NCBI RefSeq assembly: GCF_019578655.1
Contig: NC_063256.1
Span: forward strand, 1 to 64,000
Direction of reading: 5' to 3'
Length of the DNA stretch: 64,000 nt
Origin: Ricinus communis
Taxonomy: Eukaryota; Streptophyta; Magnoliopsida; Malpighiales; Euphorbiaceae
The notes beneath the pieces are model-generated. The model was not told the DNA's origin, did no database searches, and worked only from the letters and a program-made list of their open reading frames with translations. Of the stretch, positions 44,761-64,000 are shown piece after piece. Position numbers and translations under genes: made by a program. Numbering within the stretch: position 1 is the stretch's first letter; every line of letters begins with the position of its first letter.

Positions 44761-47700
44761 TTCAGTTTACAAGTTCTGCTGTAAGAGTAAGAAACTCAGA
44801 AATCCGTATCGGTATCGGAATATACATACGGTGAAAATAGCAACATCAGATTTCATTACTTCATTCAGACCATAAAATAAAAATCAACAGCAGCCATCTG
44901 GGTAACATGCCTTAATTTACTAGACCAGAGTAAAATAAAAACCTGCAGCAATCAATCCACTGAGACGTGCTAAAATTATTAATACAATCTATCAGGAGTC
45001 CAGTTTGTATAATTTGATGTTGGGATTTGCATGCAGTTATAAAGTAACAATTCATGGTAGTTCAAGCAACTACTTTAAAAAGTTGCAGATTAAGATACAT
45101 CATGCTTCAGCCTTATATGAATCTGGTTTTCAAAAAGGAGGCACTGTGGTTTTAGTTTGACTATAATTTCTTAAGATATTCCGTCCAGCATACCTAGAAA
45201 GTAATTGATTCACCTTTCACCTCCAAAACATGATACATAGAGATCAAGAAATTTCAAAAGAAAAACATGCGCATGCTTAAAAACATAATTCCAGGACAGA
45301 TCTTCCAATTGTTAAAGCAAAAAAAGGATAAATATTCTAAAATTTATACTCTAAATATTTATCCTGTTCAATATAAGTAAATACCAGATATGAGAGAAAG
45401 AGGTTAGGTACGCCAAAAAGGCCCATAACAAAAGGAAAAAAAAAAATCCTGCAGATGAGCACAGAAACTCCCAAGAAACGTATGGAAAATTTAACCTCTC
45501 ACGAAATAAGCTTTTATTTATATCACAGTTGCGATGTAACAAAATGATTGGTGATTACAGATTTGATTGTTTAAAAAAAAAACAACAAAAAGATTCGGAA
45601 GAATTGGGGGTGAAAAGGCAGCAATTTAGAAAAATGGAAGGCGTAATATTATGAGAAAATAAGAAGCACTGGAATCTGCAAGATAAAATAGCCCTGCATG
45701 ATATACAGGAAAGGGTAAAATGATTATGAAGAACCAGCGGGCGACCTTGTTTTCTTAAAAGTTCCTTATTCAGATTTACTTGGAGGAACTATATTAATCA
45801 AAATAATTCCTGAAAGAGGAAAATGAATAGGAAGGCATTTCAACAAAAAAGCAAGTCGTGTATATTTACAGATCTTCCTCTGACCCTTTGCTTATCCCAA
45901 AACAAATATTTATCTAAGTCTTGAATCAATTATCTGAGGCTAATTGTCGGTGCAACCAAAAAGAAAAGGAGAAAAAGCAGCGGTTTACGGTTGCAATAGC
46001 AATAATATATCCAGAAGAAGGAGATAATTATTAAATTTAGAAATAACAGGGAAGAAAAAGAGAAAAAAGAAAAAAGAAAATTGAAAATTGAAATTAGACA
46101 AAAGAAAGCTCTTGGTTTAGGGAAATAAACAAGAAGCACGCAAGAATGAAAAGCTAAATCATAGTATGTTTAGTTATAAAACATAAAAATCGTAGGAGAG
46201 GGAGAGGGAGAGGGAGAGAGAGAAAGAACCTAAGTGGTGGTGAGAAACGGAGAGCTGTTTTCTTTTTTGACCTCACCAGTAAAATAAGGTTTTGCTTCTG
46301 TTCTGTTGAGCAGGGCAGAATTGATTCTTATGTATTTCTAGCACTATCTTCACACGTCATCTCCCATCAATATCTCTCTTTCTTTCCTTTATTTTCTCAT
46401 TCTTCTTTTTCCTTATCTATCTGACGCCACATTGGATTTCTTGTCTTATCTATTATCCTTTGTTTGAACCTCAATTATAAATTAAGGCATTGTGCCAACA
46501 CGTTCTTCTCAATCCTCCTACCTTTCTTTCAGTCTTCATTTCTGAGCAGCGAATTGCTCTTTAGATGGTTTTTATTATGGAATTTTTTCTCCATCTTACA
46601 AAATCCGTGCCATAGCAGCTTCAAAAGGCATAGCTCTATCTTCTATTGTCACAAAGAGCGCTTCCTCCTCCTAAATTCTTATATTATGTCAGTTCCGTTT
46701 TAAAATGTAAAATTAAAATAGAAAAAATCTAATTACTAAATGAATTCTGAAATTTCATATCTTTAATAAAATTAGCAAATTATTTCAAAAAGTGCAAAAC
46801 TGAATCCATACTCTCAAAATATTTTCAATAACACTTTTCGGGGGGCTGGGCACACATATGTGGCAATCTGTGTCTATTTTTTTAAGAAAAGAATGTGAGT
46901 CAGCAATCATCAGTAAACAAAATGCAGCGTTAGGGTTTCTACAATTCGAAAAAAAAAAAAAAATCAAAACTCGAAAACCCTTAGGACTTGCTATCTTCTT
47001 CCTTATCTCCTCAAATTGGGTTTTAGGGTTTCTAAAGAATAAGAAGAACAATTTTTAATCTCTTTCAAAGGAACAAATCTGAAGCAAAACTAATAGTAAA
47101 ATCGATTCAAATGTCGAGTGGAAGCTCGTCTATCAGAATTGTCTCAATCAATCATCGAGCACATTATCTTTTCGCTGTCTGCACATTATTATAAAGTTGC
47201 TGCTCCATCAAATTATTGATTTCCATTCACATTTTATCATCATCTGTTGCACAATCATTTTTTGTTTTAAAGTTGAATGGTTTCGATTTTGAGTTTAAAT
47301 CGCAGGATGATTTCATACTCACCTCTTCTATCAAGGTCTTGAGTCTCAGGTGTTGTTGTAGGATGAATACTTTAAAGGTCTCGTGTCTTCAAATGAAGCT
47401 TTTTGAGATAGAATCTTGTGAATGTTGAGACTATTTCTGCACCAGTTACTGAATCTGTTTTGGTTGAAGGGTTGAAAAGCAAAAAAAAAAAAGAAATTTG
47501 TTCTTGAATTTGTTTTACATCAAAAGCTCAAGAATTCTGAGGCTGAAAAGAAGATGTCGAGTTGTTTATCTCTGAAATATTTCTACTGCAGGGGTTGATT
47601 TAATAGCAGATAAGAGAATTTCCATTGCTCATCAGGTACATGGTGATAAGTTGCAAAGTATTGATACTTCCAGCTTTAATGGAGCTCATACTGTTCAATA

Positions 47701-48652
47701 AACAACTTCGATGGAGTGCAGTCTCGAATAAAAAATGCACAAGGAATTAGAGGAAGAAAGAACCTCGACGGAGTGCAGTTTCGAATTAAAGATGCGTAAG
47801 TGCTTTGTATAAGGAATTAGAGAGAAAGAAATGCTTCTGCAATTTCTTAAGAATGATGGACGAGCAAGCTGATTATGATGTCTTGGCATTAGAGAAAGCT
47901 ATCTTCTGGTAGAAAAGAAAAAGAAAATTCAAGATATGGACCAATTTAATTCTATATTGTTGTTTTATTTAATTGATGACTCACATTTCCTTTTTTAAAA
48001 AAATTAACGCCGGCTGATTTCAAGTATGTATATTCAAACTGGTGTTTTAAAAGCATGAATTCAGTTTTGCAAATTTTGAAAAGATTTATTAATTTTGATA
48101 ACAACATGAGAGTTCAGAATTTATTTGGTAATTAAGCCTAAAAAGAAAGAAAGACTCATTTGGTTCTGTGTACCGAAAAAGATTCAGTTTTACTTGCAAA
48201 TATACTTTTAACTCAACTTGGCATTTGCTAATGGAGGAAAACAAGATCCAAAAAGATAAGGATAAAAAACAAAAAAGAATCTACTTGGAACTTTTTCATC
48301 CACAGTCTGGGTCCTGGCTCTTCGACTCATGCTGCGAGCAATTTAGGCAGAAACAGCAGAGCATTATCAATTTAACAGTCCAACCAAAATCAACAGTTAG
48401 TATTATAAGCTTACCTGAAACTGGTTAGACTGTTGCCTCTACTTATTTTCTGCTATCAACAAAATTTCCCCTTTTCTTTTTTTGGTTTAGTTTCTATGTC
48501 TTAGTTTCTGTGTGGAAAACTAATATTTTCTAATGATAAGGAGGGGGCGTTTAACCCAAATAACCCTCGCAGCATATGAAATCAGTTCACTTGCATCTCC
48601 GTGTCATAGCTAGCTAGAGCAACACTTTTCTTTTTCTTTTTCCATACCAAAT
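44761..48652. other. Intergenic or leader region without a firm gene
   Basis: The first 1.5 kb may be the 5' UTR intron of the small protein. A GGGAGA microsatellite (about 46196-46225) sits at its proposed leader. Between 46300 and 48600 I find only short open frames without domains. A pair of related units of about 60-70 bp lies at 47704-47829, each with a GTGCAGTYTCGAAT-like core and a GGAATTAGAG word. No RNA gene could be recognised. Confidence 0.35.
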
Positions 48653-57816
<9,164 letters not shown>

Positions 57817-60800
57817 ATGGGATTGCCTGTTACAACACGGATGTCGCTTCTGGACACTCGTTATCTCAAGTACGAGCATGCAGTGATTGGGACAATAGGC
57901 ACAACACTTAACACTGGTAGTGTTGTTTTGACTTTCTTCCCAAACTTTAACCTCTCTCTGAATGATCCTTATCTATCCACTGCCTTGAAAGTACAAGTCC
58001 AAATCACGGGAGCTAGTCAAGTTGATAATGCTCTCTCAGCTACTCTTCACCATCAGATCGTTTATCGATTGCAGGATCATGCACTTAACTTGCAGATCCC
58101 AGGCTTTCAAGCCTTATCTAATGCTTTGTACATCATGGCTGATTCTGGTCAAACCCCTACAATAGTTCAAGCTCCTCGACAGCTTGAAAAGGAAGATCTA
58201 CAGAAACTAATTCCTATTGAGTGGGTAACAAATTATGAGAAGCTCCAAGCATCTCAATCAAAACCAGTACAAGCCACAGATCCCCTCTTTATTCAGCAAA
58301 AGGATGGGACTGTTAAGACGGTCTTTACAAGAACTGAGGAATCTTCCTCAGCACCATCAATTTTCCAAGCATCAATGATACAACTTGTATCACGGCCTAG
58401 GGAGAAGATCCCTATTCACTCCTTTCAAGCATCTGGCAACCGGATCTATGCTGCACAAGTCAGAGGACACTTTGTCTGGGATGTAGCCCTAGAAATGTGC
58501 AAGCCAGAATGCCTATGTAATGATGATATGGATTATGCTGAACCCTGCTTTCAGCATCCACAGAAGAATCCAAAGAAGATGTCTCTGGATACTTCTTGTT
58601 CAAAGATTCATCCTAAGCCAGATGATCGGGATCCAGATGGTTCCTAGAGAAAAAATAAAAAGCCACTGTCAATGTTCGATGAGGCAATTGAGTTTCTTGC
58701 CAAAGAAGGAAAAACAGTCATTGACGTTTCTTATGATGAGTTCAAGGAAATTATGGCACAACTCAACATTGAATATGGCAAACCCCCTTCTGCAGCTTGC
58801 AGAACGAAGATTCAGTCAGATCCAAAGGTTTATAGGCTGGAAACCCGATACCCGTCCAGTTTAGTACAAGAGGTACAAAACGTTGGGCCAGGTATAACAA
58901 TGCCACGAACTTTTAGACCTACTTCATCTCTGTCACCTGTATCAGCGGTACAACCCTTGGTTCAAGAATGTTTCATGTTACAACCAGAGGATTTTCCTCC
59001 CTTGGGAAAAACAGAGAACAAAAGATCTGAAATCCTTCCTACAGGGATTCCACCCTCTGGAAACTTAGAACCACTGACACCCCCTGAAGAAGTACTCAAC
59101 TGGCAAACATCTAATTCTATTGTCCAAAACACTTATTTGAAGAAGATAGATGGAAAATTGGATCAAGCACTACACTTGGTTCAAAACATAGATCACAAGC
59201 TAGATACTTTTTCACAAGAAGTCCTACAACTGTACTCATCCCTGACAGCAAAGTATCAAGCTTTGGACAAAGAACTCCGGATACCTCAGCCGATCACCCC
59301 CTCTTTTATGCAAAAGCAAAAGGAGATTTCCCGGCTGAAGAAGCAGATAGATCAAATTGAAAATGATCTCCGGAAAAACCAGTCTGCTGCAATTCCAACT
59401 TTCATATGAGCAGCTTCAACCTCATCGGCTATTGCTCCTTCGTACTTTTCTTCTTTCCCTTTTCTTTCACAACCAGAACAACCACAAGAAACTCTTTATC
59501 AGCCCTTTGGCACATTCTCTCACCTTTACCCAAAAAACTCAGAAACCCAGCAAAAGAAAACCTCTCCTCCTCTAGCCTCTAAAGACAAACTTCCAGAGCA
59601 ATCTCTCATCAGTCCGTATGATTCAGAATCCTCTTCAGATAATTCAGAGATAGCGGACATCACTGAAATCCTCATGAACACTTCTGCTACTGATTCCAGT
59701 CCAGAAATAGTGGAACCTGAAGATGAGGATGCTCAGTCATTCTTTGCTCCCACTGGAGCTCTAAACCCAAGGTCAAAACCAGCTAGCACAGGACCTTGGT
59801 TCACTTTTGATGACTTACCACCATCAAAATGGAAGGATAAGCTTTCTGAATTCTTGGCATGGATTGATCTTCAGATGACCTTTGAAGGGGCCACACTCAA
59901 AAAAGTCCTTGCCGAATTTATCACAAGGTTTACCGGAAGCTTAAGAGATTGGTTTCAGTCTCAGCCTGAATACACTAGGCTTCAATTTGTCACTCTGCCA
60001 ACTTCTTCAGCAGCAGTAACGATCCTCCATAACTAGTTCCTTGGAAGTTATAACCTTGTCATAAGACAGCAGAAACAAGAGTTCTTTGATCGAAAATGTT
60101 GTTCATTCAAAATAAAGGATCTGAAAAAGCACTATTCGGCTATGTCTAAGCTCTACTATGTCATTGGAGGACATGATGGTGACGATACACTAAAGTATAC
60201 CTTCATCACCTCTTTGCAGGATGAAATACAACCTGAGGTTAACAATATGATTGCGGCTACAAAGAGACCAGTCAACTCTATTACACTTGGCGAAATCTGG
60301 CAATTCACACTCTCTTCCATTAAGAGACTGTGTGATCAACAAGAGTTATTCAAAAGGTTATCTCAAAGGGACTTGATAGTTCAAAAGGCTTGCAACAAAA
60401 ACCACCTCAAGATTAAGTGCAAAGCCGCCAACTGCGTCTGTACAAATCATAAGAAGAAATCTGGACATCATTTCCAGAAATACACGCGCAGCAACAAGAA
60501 GTTCAGGAAAAAGAACCCAAAGAGATTCAAATTCAAATACTTCCGTAAAAAACGGAACCAGGGGTACAAATCTGACAGATGTTTCATCTGCAAAAGGAAG
60601 GGACATTATGCAAAAAATTGTCCTAGGAATCCAGAAAAGTCAGCAAAGATGATTCAACAAGTCAGCATGTCTTTATCTCTTGCAGACTCTTTTGAAGAGG
60701 AGATAGAATCTCTACTTTCAGAGCAAGAAGATCTTACCCCAGAAAGCTTATTTGGGTTATAAATGGAATTCTCAGACTCCACAGAGTCCTCACAAGAATC

Positions 60801-60957
60801 TTCTTCAGACTCAGACGATAGTGAAATACCAATCTTGATGATTGGTCTGCATGAAGAAAGTCAGGAGAGTATTCTGGAAGATGTAATACAATATCCTCTC
60901 TCTCCAACCCTACTGTCTTCTTTCTTTGTTTCTTCTCCACCTCCTGAGACTTTTTAA
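57817..60957 (+). pseudogene. Pararetroviral polyprotein, movement-protein to coat-protein part, with stop codons
   Basis: One frame runs through 57817-60957 with in-frame stops at 58645-58647 (TAG), 59407-59409 (TGA), 60034-60036 (TAG) and 60760-60762 (TAA). The movement-protein core starts near LLDTRYLKYEHAVIG and includes GGSV-like TGSVVLTFFPNF (57850-58110). A long low-complexity linker follows, then a coiled coil at about 59130-59395. The coat-protein core is at about 59800-60400. A Lys/Arg-rich stretch precedes a CCHC knuckle, CFICKRKGHYAKNC, at 60580-60621. An acidic Ser/Glu/Asp-rich segment follows. The first 100 or more residues expected of a movement protein are absent. Lesions are point changes, consistent with neutral decay after integration. 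Confidence 0.85.
58116..59363 (+). repeat. Inverted repeat arm 1 (viral)
   Basis: This segment covers the end of the movement-protein region through the coiled coil. It is present again in reverse orientation at 60951-62189. The outer end is at ATCT (58116-58119) and the inner end at AAATTGAAAA (59354-59363). The two arms are about 1,248 and 1,239 bp and look nearly identical over most of their length, apart from a strongly different patch around 58785-58855. Confidence 0.92.
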
Positions 60958-60960
60958 TTT
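60647..60960 (+). repeat. Direct repeat copy 1 (viral, 314 bp)
   Basis: This begins AGATGATTCAACAAGTC and ends ACTTTTTAATTT. It codes for the acidic region after the zinc knuckle. By eye it differs from copy 2 (62186-62499) at seven positions, one of which creates the TAA stop at 60760-60762. Confidence 0.95.
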
Positions 60961-62189
60961 GATCTATCTACTTCTTCAGCCGGGAAATTTTTGCTTTTGC
61001 ATAAAAGAGGGGGTGATCGGCTGAGGTATCCGGAGTTCTTTGTCCAAAGCTTGATACTTTGCTGTCAGGGATGAGTACAGTTGTAGGACTTCTTGTGAAA
61101 AAGTATCTAGCTTATGATCTATGTTTTGAACCAAGTGTAGTGCTTGATCCAATTTTCCATATATCTTCTTCAAATAAGTGTTTTGGACAATAGAATTAGA
61201 TGTTTGCCAGTTGAGTACTTCTTCAGGGGGTGTCAGTGGTTCTAAATTTCTAGAGGGTGAAATCCGTGTAGGAAGGATTTCAGATCTTTTGTTCTCTGTT
61301 TTTCCCAAGGGAGGAAAATCCTCTGGTTGTAACATGAAACATTCTTGAACCAAGGGTTGTACCGCTGATACAGGTGACAAAGATGAAGTAGGTCCAAAAG
61401 TTCGTGGCATTGTTATACCTGGCCCAACGTTTTGTACCTCCTGTACTAAACCGGGCGAATGCACCGAGTTTCGACCTATAAACCTTTGGATCCGATCGAT
61501 CTCCGCCTGCAATGCGAAGGGGTTTGCCATATTCAATGTTGAGTTGTGCCATAATTTCCTTGAAATCATCATAAGAAACGTCAATGACTGTTTTTTCTTC
61601 TTTGGCAAGAAACTCAATTGCCTCATCGAACATTGGCAGTGGCTTTTTATTTTTTCTCTGGAAACCATCTGGATCCCGATCATCTGGCTTAGGATGAATC
61701 TTTGAACAAGAAGTATCCAGAGACATCTTCTTTGGATTCTTCTGTGGATGCTGAAAGCAGGGTTCAGCATAATCCATATCATCATTACATAGGCATTCTG
61801 GCTTGCACATTTCTGGGGCTACATCCCAGACAAAGTGTCCTCTCACTTGTGCAGCATAGATCTGGTTGCCAGATGCTTGAAAGGAGTGAATATGGATCTT
61901 CTCCCTAGGCCGTGATACAGGTTGTATCATTGATGCTTGGAAAATTGATGGTGCTGAGGAAGATTCCTCAGTTCTTGTAAAGACCGTCTTAACAGTCCCA
62001 TCCTTTTGCTGAATAAAGAGGGGATCTGTGGCTTGTACTGGTTTTGATTGAGATGCTTGGAGCTTCTCATAATTTGTTACCCACTCAATAGGAATTAGTT
62101 TCTGTAGATCTTCCTTTTCAAGCTGTCGAGGAGCTTGAACTATTGTAGGGGTTTGACCAGAATCGGCCATGATGTACAAAGCATCAGAT
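60951..62189 (-). repeat. Inverted repeat arm 2 (viral, reverse-oriented copy of 58116-59363)
   Basis: On the minus strand this reads from the movement-protein end (ATGTACATCATGGCTGATTC-like sequence near 62179) through the linker to the coiled coil. It ends near 60975. The stop seen in arm 1 at 58645-58647 is a sense codon here, but this arm has its own frameshift near 61520. It is therefore also broken, and it is an isolated segment with neither the polyprotein start nor the coat-protein end. Confidence 0.93.
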
Positions 62190-62499
62190 GATTCAACAAG
62201 TCAACATGTCTTTATCTCTTGCAGACTCTTTTGAAGAGGAGATAGAATCTCTACTTTCAGAGCAAGAAGATCTTACCCCAGAAAGTTTATTTGGGTTAGA
62301 AATGAAATTCTCAGACTCCATAGAGTCCTCACAAGAATCTTCTTCAGACTCAGACGATAGTGAAATACCAATCTTGATGATTGGTCTGCATGAAGAAAGT
62401 CAGGAGAGTATTCTGGAAGATGTAATACAATATCCTCTCTCTCCAACCCTACTGTCTTCTTTCTTTGTTTCTTCTCCACCTCCTGAAACTTTTCAATTT
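62186..62499 (+). repeat. Direct repeat copy 2 (viral, 314 bp)
   Basis: The second copy of 60647-60960, exactly the same length. It starts directly at the outer end of inverted arm 2 and continues without interruption into the protease region, so this copy is the one joined to the downstream polyprotein. Confidence 0.95.
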
Positions 62500-64000
62500 A
62501 CTACAAAACCTCCTCCAGTCCCATATATTCCCATACAAATACTATCCTCAAAATACTCCAAGCCTGTACCAGTAATAGCTTTCTTTGACACTGGAGTACA
62601 AAGAAGCATGATGAACCCAATGGTTCTCCCATCAGAGTATTGGAAGCCCCATGATCAGTTCTTCAGGGCAGCCAATGGTCAAACCTTCAAAACCACTCTG
62701 ATCACAAGACAGAAGATCGGAATACAGTTCTTTCCTGATTGCGTTGTATGGACGCACATCATTGGTTCAGATCTTCCAAATAAGGATATCCTGATAGGAT
62801 TTGATGTTTATCACCAAGCTCAAAAGCTCCAAATTCTTCCAACTGGCATAAAGTTCAAGAGACAGTTTCGACCATACACTGAAACTTCAAATCTGTTTTC
62901 TGTGACGGATACTATTCCACCATTCCTTCCATACACAGAAAAATTCCTTCAGTTCTGTCTGGAATCTCATTCACATTTTCAACATCCTCTTCCTCTGTGA
63001 AAAAATCCACAATTCTATATCAGCCTCCCCTTCAAACTTAATGAAGACATTAACCCTACTAAAGCCACACACATGGGAATGTCTCCCACAGACCTAGCCC
63101 TTGCAGGTCGAATGCGACATTTGAAGGTCTAATTGAACCCACTACTTCACAATGGGCTTGCCAAGCCTTTTATGTGGAAAAAAGGTCTGAAAGGATCCGA
63201 GGAAAGAAGAGGCTTTTCATAGACTACAAGCCCTTAAACCATTTCCTTCAAGACAACAAATTTCCTCTCCCTCGGATCTCAAATCTCAAGGTCCACATCC
63301 AAAAGGCCCAATACTATTCCAAATTTGACCTAAAGGCGGGCTTTTGGCAACTCGGTATCCAGCCCACAGAGAGATACAAGATTGCATTTTGTATCCCTAA
63401 TGCCCAATACCAGTGGACTGTTATGCCCTTTGGGCTCAAGACAACCCCATCTCAATTCCAGAAGACAATGATTGAGATTTTTGGGCCTATCCTTTACTCT
63501 TCTTTGATCTACATCGACGACATCCTTCTATTCTCAGAAACAGCAGAGGACCATCACCAACTGTTACAACAGTTCTTTGCCATCATCCAGAAATATGGCA
63601 TTATGCTGTCAGAAAAGAAGAGCACTATTGGCCAACGAGAAATTGAATTTCTTGGAATGCTTTTCAAGAATGGCCAGTACACATATGGTCCCCACCTGAC
63701 AAAGGAACTTGATAATTTTCCAGAAGGGAATTTATCAGTAAAACAAATTCAACAGTTCCTTAGAATCCTGAACTATGTTCGAGAGGCCATTCCACACCTG
63801 TCTAGTTACACGTGCCACCTCTCAAAGATGCTCAAGAAGAACCCTCCTCCATGGGGAGCGGAACAAACAACAGCTGTCAAAAAATTAAAAGAGCTAGCTC
63901 ACAATCCGCCACCTCTTACAATCCCGTCAGCAGGAGAACTTATTCTCCAAACAGATGCATCTGACTATGCATGGGGGGCCATCCTCCTAGAAAAGCTCCA
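62186..64000 (+). pseudogene. Pararetroviral protease-reverse transcriptase-RNase H part, partial
   Basis: The first frame is open from 62188 to a TGA at 62998-63000. It contains an aspartic protease motif, FFDTG (Asp at 62587), and HIIGSDLPNKDILIGFD. The same frame resumes after the stop (FYISLPFKLNEDINPTKATH) and is lost by a shift at about 63100-63126. From GLIEPTTSQWACQAFYVEKR (63126) a different frame stays open to the window end. That part has RT boxes KKRLFIDYKPLN, KFDLKAGFWQLGI, VMPFGLKTTPSQFQ and the catalytic YIDD (63510-63521). RNase H begins at LQTDASDYAWGA (about 63948). The stop and the frameshift make it non-functional as written; the end is cut by the window. Confidence 0.9.

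Larger units (their letters stand above)
57817..64000 (+). mobile_element. Endogenous pararetrovirus (Caulimoviridae, petuvirus/florendovirus-like), rearranged and open at the right edge
   Basis: Movement protein, coiled-coil region, zinc-knuckle coat protein, aspartic protease, reverse transcriptase and start of RNase H are met in that order. This is the order of the petuvirus polyprotein and of florendovirus ORF1. No integrase is seen in the part present. From 57817 to 63000 the plus-strand parts all lie in one reading frame broken by single stop codons, so the ancestor had one large ORF. Base composition rises clearly above the AT-rich flank at about 57815. The movement-protein N-terminus and any upstream leader or promoter are missing, so the left end is truncated. 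An internal inverted copy and a direct duplication complicate the centre (60647-62499). The element is inactive as it stands and its right end lies outside the window. Confidence 0.92.

Noticed and set aside
58520..58864. Second-frame open reading frame inside the viral insert (and its counterpart on the minus strand at 60976-61785)
   Set aside because: Alternative frame of the polyprotein linker; no independent domain, and its length reflects low stop density in the viral coding sequence.
57817..64000. Ty3-type LTR retrotransposon as an alternative identity
   Set aside because: Movement-protein and pararetroviral coat-protein regions lie upstream of the protease and RT, no LTR is seen and no integrase appears in the window. 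This could be overturned only if sequence beyond 64,000 shows integrase.

Overview
The window is nuclear DNA of a flowering plant, most likely a core eudicot. All clear genes are intron-rich with GT-AG splice sites in an AT-rich background, and the gene set is plant-specific: a gibberellin-biosynthetic P450, a brassinosteroid signalling kinase, a prenylated heavy-metal protein and a LEA protein. Plastid-derived DNA, LINE remnants and an integrated pararetrovirus support this. I cannot fix the species; a rosid such as a Malpighiales member is only a guess.

Layout. 1.1-10.1 kb (+): a complete 12-exon SEC23 gene (COPII coat). 10.9-11.8 kb (+): a decayed LINE reverse-transcriptase fragment. 12.3-14.4 kb (-): a two-HMA-domain isoprenylated protein (HIPP). 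15.7-16.1 kb (-): a group-4 LEA_1 protein. 17.0-22.1 kb (-): the bifunctional allantoin synthase TTL, whose fourth intron carries an antisense LINE relic. 23.6-24.9 kb: a possible non-autonomous DNA transposon. 26.7-36.2 kb (+): a 14-exon CHY1-type 3-hydroxyisobutyryl-CoA hydrolase ending in a peroxisomal AKL tripeptide. 36.7-37.0 kb (-): a broken U-box gene fragment. 37.5-40.9 kb (-): an 8-exon CYP88A ent-kaurenoic acid oxidase. 44.5-44.7 kb (-): a small 79-residue hypothetical protein. 48.7-52.95 kb (-): a 9-exon BSK receptor-like cytoplasmic kinase, with a piece of chloroplast psbB in its last intron. 53-57.8 kb: AT-rich intergenic DNA. 57.8-64.0 kb: a degenerate endogenous pararetrovirus (Caulimoviridae, petuvirus/florendovirus-like) running off the right edge.

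The host genes do not form an operon-like unit. TTL (purine breakdown) and CHY1 (valine breakdown) are both expected in peroxisomes and are divergently transcribed neighbours. KAO and BSK act in two growth-hormone pathways. Both pairings may be coincidence.

The most striking structure is in the viral insert. A segment of about 1.24 kb is present again in inverted orientation and is followed by a second direct copy of a 314-bp segment. Both breakpoints carry short microhomology, so the whole rearrangement is explained by two template switches, and the result could be transcribed as a long hairpin.
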